From NCBI GenBank assembly GCA_020055645.1, contig CM034546.1, positions 11,966,001 through 12,030,000 on the forward strand: a DNA stretch of 64,000 nt, read 5' to 3'. Below the pieces are notes generated by a model that saw nothing but the letters and a program-made list of their open reading frames with translations, ran no database searches and was not told the DNA's origin. This DNA comes from Tomocerus qinae (Eukaryota > Arthropoda > Collembola > Entomobryomorpha > Tomoceridae). Below, piece after piece: positions 59,952 through 64,000 of the stretch. Positions within the stretch are counted from its first letter, which is position 1; every line of letters starts with the position of its first letter. Both the position numbers and the translations under genes were made by a program.

Positions 59952-62900
59952 ATGATTTGGTTCCTATTTCTTTGCATGAGCTTTTTGGCTCTAGAATATT
60001 TTCTTTACCGGAAGCGTCCACAAAAATTCCCACCAGGTAAATTTTTATTGTGAGTCAATATTAAGTGGTAGAATAGATATAATCATCTGCTGCATTTCAT
60101 TATAGGACCACCCGGATTACCTATTGTTGGAAATTTATTTCAATTGCAATCCAACCAATTCGAAATGTATTCAAAACTCAGAAAAGAATATGGCGACATA
60201 TTTTCTGTAAATTTGGGAAGTTTAAGGTAACAAAATATAGAATGCTTGTTATAAAAATATATGAACTGGATTAAACATAGTTATATAGCTATGAATACCA
60301 CGAGAGTATATAAAATATTGAAATTGTTGAATTGTTTACAGATCCGTAGTAATCAACGAATACAAATTGGTAAAAGAAGCGCAGAATCAGACTGCATTTG
60401 CAGCACGACCATTCTCAAACTTTTCAAAAGATGAAAACGGAATAACTCGAGGTAATTACAAAATATAGCGACTTTTTCTTTTCTTCCGATGGAATCTGAG
60501 TTGTGTTATGCTGATATCGGATATCCTAATCAAAAGATATAAAGCGAAATTTATAATAAAAGCTAATTTATGGAATATCTTTGGATAAAACTATACACTT
60601 GTTATGGAGATGAATATAGAAATAGTGAGCACTGAAAAGTGAAAGACAGGTGTGTCAAATATAAATAGAAGCACATTGCAACATGCAGTAAAAACGTGGA
60701 CACTAGCAACAACACCCTTATCTACAACTTTATAATGGCTTTATAATGTTTTATGACTCTGCTTGTTTAATAAGATCCAGTGCTCAATAATATTATTTAC
60801 AAATATTGATGCTGCTGCTGCATATGTTTATCTGTGCAATAATAATTATAAATGGAATAGGTACTTAGCCCTAGACTACATGACATGTCCCAAATGGGAT
60901 TTTTCTGACTTTGCTGTGCTCTAGCTTTGAGCAGGTATGCCGCATAACCTCGTGGATATTTATGTATGTGTCACAAATGCGTTTCTCTGCTTATATTTTT
61001 AAATTCAAGTAATTATAAAATGAAATGAAATGAAATGAAATGTCTATAAATTAGATTTTTAAAAAATTAAGAAATGAAAATGGGACCTAATTACTATGTT
61101 AATACATGACATGTCCCAAATGGGATTGTACACTGTTTCATAATCGGACAAATCCCATTTGGGACAAGTCATGTAATCGGTGATTTACAGATACAATCGA
61201 GATGGAAATATGCTAAATTACAAATTACATTTATATTTGGGTCAGTTATCTTTGGGTCAGTTTTTAAATTTATGTTTGGTTCAGTATTTATATTTGGGTC
61301 AGTATTTATATTTAGGTTAGCATTTATATTTGGGTCAGTATTTATATTTAGGTCAGTATTTATATTTGGGTCAGTATTTATATTTAGGTCAGTATTTATA
61401 TTTGGGTCAGTATTTATATTTGGGTCAGTATTTATATTTGGGTCAGTATTTATATTTGGGTCAGTATTTATATTTGGGTCAGTATTTATATTTGGGTCAG
61501 TATTTATATTTGGGTCAGTATTTATATTTGGGTCAGTATTTATATTTGGGTCAGTATTTATATTTGGGTCAGTATTTATATTTGGGTCAGTATTTATATT
61601 TGGGTCAGTATTTATATTTGGGTCAGTATTTATATTTGGGTCAGTATTTATATTTGGGTCAGTATTTATATTTGGGTCAGTATTTATATTTGGGTCAGTA
61701 TTTATATTTGGGTCAGTATTTATATTTGGGTCAGTATTTATATTTGGGTCAGTATTTATATTTGGGTCAGTATTTATATTTGGGTCAGTATTTATATTTG
61801 GGTCAGTATTTATATTTGGGTCAGTATTTATATTTGGGTCAGTATTTATATTTGGGTCAGTATTTATATTTGGGTCAGTATTTATATTTGGGTCAGTATT
61901 TATATTTGGGTCAGTATTTATATTTGGGCCACTATTTATATTTGGGTCGGCCTTTACAATTGGGTCAGCATTTTTGCGTCAAATTTAAAATTTTTGGTCA
62001 GCCTTTAAATTTGGGTCAGCATTTATATTTGGGTCAGGTTTTAAATTTTTAGGTCAGAATTAACAATGATTTGATCAGTAGCATAAATCCAGTTGTTTTG
62101 GAATTCGCGTATTACATGACATGTCCCATTTGGGACATGTCATTTCGAAACCGTGTGCAATTACGCGGCGGGAATCAATCCCAAATGGGACTAATGGGAA
62201 TCCCAATTGGGACATGTCTTGTGTTACAGTTCATTTCGTATGTCATGTAGTCTAGGGTTAGCTCATATTTTTTTAATTGGTTTGCTTTAAATTTAAATTT
62301 TATATTAACGTGTACATTTTGGAAATTCAGGCATTGCTTTTACGGAAGGGAGATTGTGGATGGAACAGAGAAAATTTATTATCAAACACCTCAGAGATTT
62401 TGGTTGGTCTTCGAAGTCTATCGATTCTCGTTTACAGGAAGAGGCTTTGGAAACCATCGCCGAATTAAAATCCAAGATTGGAATACCAATAAATTTACAT
62501 GAGTATTTCTATGCCGCAGCAATAAATAGTCTTTGGGAAATGGTGGCTGGCGAGCGCTTTACAATAGACGACCCTCAATTTATCAGACTAAATACTTTAA
62601 TTACAACGTAAATATCATGCCCTAATTAAATACTATTATTTTTATGATACCGGTGTACATTTTAAATATGAAAATTGTTTCCCTTTAGAAATTTGAAAGA
62701 TGCAGCCACGTTTTCCGCGTCCATGATGTTTCCCTGGTTGCAGTACTTAAGATGGGACAAACAACTTGCGTTTAAAAATAATTCCTCAGAAATACATGAC
62801 TTTGTCAAGCAACGTGTTTTGGAGCACAAAAAAACTTTCAATGAAGGAGTTAATAGGGATTTAATTGATTGCTATCTGAACCAAATTAATGAAACTTCAG

Positions 62901-63773
62901 ATTCCCAATCTAGTTTTTACAAGGAAACTGGAGGTTTGGACGTGATTTAAAATTAAATTTTTTCTTTGTGAATTACAATATTAGCGACTTACATTGAGTT
63001 TGCTACTTTTCAGATATAAATATGATTTTTTCAATTTCGGAGTTTATTTTTGCTGGTATTGAAACTATATTTGTTACTTTGTCTTGGATCACTCTTTCCA
63101 TGGCCCATTTCCCTGAGGTTCAAGAAAAACTTCATGCGGAGTGTAAGGATGTCGTTGGATTAGGAAATAATCCTTCTTTAACACATAAAAACAGGTATAC
63201 ATTTTGTTTATTAATTTAATCACAATGATTGATTCTAGAAAGGTTAAGCATTTTGTTTAAAATATAAAATTCAAAGAGGGAAATTATAATTAATTTTCCA
63301 ATAATTACTATCAATAATTTTTTAGAATGCCCTATACCCAAGCTGTTATTATGGAAGTGCAGAGATACACCAAAGTTAGTTCTCAAATTATGCACAGAAC
63401 TACAGAGGATGTTGAATTTCAAGGTTACAGGATTCCAAAGGACACCGCAGTATTTTCCAATATGTTTGAAATTATGAGTGATCCGGTTGTGTGGGGCGAC
63501 CCACACAATTTCCGCCCAGAAAGATTTCTCAGTGAGGATGGCCAGGAAATCATTAGACATGACGCGTTTTTACCTTTTTCGTTTGGAAAGAAAGTTTGCC
63601 CCGCAGAGAACTACGCAAAAGACCAGATGTTCATATTCGTTTCCAATATTTTTCTCAATTTTAGAGTAGATTTTGACAAAAGTAGCCCAAAGCCAACATT
63701 TGAAAGCGAGATGGGAGTATTTACAGTGTACCCTAAAGAGCATACACTTGTTCTTTACGATAGATATATTTAA
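59952..63773 (+). CDS. Cytochrome P450, CYP2-clan type, complete
   Basis: Seven exons: 59952-60036, 60106-60226, 60342-60451, 62331-62607, 62689-62933, 63014-63194 and 63326-63773; 1467 nt, 488 residues plus a stop. All introns are GT-AG; intron 5 uses a weak GTTTGG donor chosen by phase. An N-terminal membrane anchor (MIWFLFLCMSFLAL) is followed by the Pro-rich PPGLPIVGN hinge, the C-helix TEGRLWMEQRKF (Trp and Arg kept), the I-helix FIFAGIETIFVTLSW, the K-helix EVQR (ExxR), the FRPERFL block and the haem loop PFSFGKKVCPAEN with the Cys ligand. It is an ER-bound haem monooxygenase working with P450 reductase, for detoxification or hormone/lipid oxidation. Odd points: the Gly after the haem Cys (CxG) is Ala, and the I-helix Thr pair reads TI instead of TT. 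Intron 3 is swollen to 1879 nt by a transposon. Confidence 0.92.
60869..62257. mobile_element. piggyBac-type non-autonomous element, 1389 bp
   Basis: Perfect 18-bp inverted ends CCCTAGACTACATGACAT start with the CCCTAG typical of piggyBac. TTAG flanks both sides (60865-60868 and 62258-62261), one base off the usual TTAA. Inside both ends the word ACATGACATGTCCCAAATGG recurs in both orientations (near 60879, 61106, 61144, 62113 and 62180), forming palindromes. The middle is the 18-bp minisatellite. No transposase. It lies in P450 intron 3. Confidence 0.85.
61240..62052. repeat. 18-bp minisatellite, about 40 copies
   Basis: The unit TTTATATTTGGGTCAGTA is nearly perfect over the central 500 bases and decays at both edges (TTTAGGTCAG, TTTGGTCAGCC). 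Because 18 is a multiple of 3, it stays open in several frames and gives repetitive pseudo-peptides, which I do not consider genes. Confidence 0.95.
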
Positions 63774-64000
63774 ATAATTACATGATCAATCAACTTGTAA
63801 TAAAAGTTATTTTTTGTCTACTTTCACCAGTAGATTTAATCATAAATAACTATTTACCATACTTAAGCAAAGTGGCTGTTTATGTGACCTGTGTGCTCCG
63901 TATGTATACCGCAAATGCTATTACAAACGGTGGATATGTAATAAACGCCTCTCAATCAATTATTAGATCTCTTATTAGAAGTTTCTAGCCCGTCCAGTCA
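63774..64000. other. 3' region of the P450 gene
   Basis: AATAAA within GTAATAAAAG near 63798 is a plausible poly(A) signal for the P450 transcript. Nothing else is recognised to the window end. Confidence 0.5.

Noticed and set aside
61272-62052. Two overlapping long open frames of hexapeptide repeats
   Set aside because: They are the 18-bp minisatellite read in frames that cannot hit a stop; no start context, no homology, and they lie inside a transposon in an intron.

Overview
The window is AT-rich nuclear DNA from an animal, most likely an arthropod and plausibly a hexapod such as a springtail. The support is spliced genes with short GT-AG introns, divergent ionotropic receptors and other many-membrane-segment chemoreceptors, a fibrinogen-domain lectin, a CYP2-clan P450, a large C2H2 zinc-finger gene, and a dense load of eukaryotic transposons. 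The species call is inference. There is no bacterial-style operon structure, CRISPR array or rRNA.

Layout. 1-3.4 kb: 3' part of a gene with about 19 zinc fingers and a linker built from repeated phase-1 exons. 5.2-13.1 kb: a tandem segmental duplication (units 5213-8875 and 9727-13105), each with one four-exon chemoreceptor gene on the minus strand; the second copy has gained two MITEs and lost a splice acceptor. 15.7-16.6 kb: an intact two-exon gene for a secreted actinoporin-like pore-forming protein. 18.6-19.1 kb: a chemoreceptor fragment. 19.4-22.0 kb: a secreted coiled-coil/fibrinogen-domain protein on the minus strand. 24.2-34.9 kb: three copies of an ionotropic-receptor-like gene, two of them inverted relative to each other around a 1.27-kb element with 252-bp inverted repeats; all three are broken, in different ways. 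38.0-40.5 kb: a frameshifted RAG1/Transib-type transposase. 42.2-43.6 kb: a hAT-like MITE and a foldback-type element. 45.0-46.9 kb: a decayed MATH-BTB-RING-zinc-finger gene. 47.7-50.1 kb: unidentified decayed coding remnants. 50.9-55.6 kb: a near-intact LOA-type LINE with a 12-bp target duplication. 55.9-57.5 kb: a decayed BEL/Pao gag-protease. 58-58.7 kb: minisatellites. 59.95-63.77 kb: a complete seven-exon cytochrome P450 of 488 residues, whose third intron holds a piggyBac-type non-autonomous element carrying an 18-bp minisatellite.

The genes do not form one pathway. The chemoreceptors, the lectin, the pore-former and the P450 are all typical environment-facing, fast-evolving families, and this is an accessory, transposon-rich stretch. 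Exon models were checked by phase: the P450 (1467 nt), the pore-former (675 nt), chemoreceptor copy A (1209 nt) and the zinc-finger gene (2934 nt from base 3) all close in frame. The fibrinogen gene has one unresolved one-base phase gap.
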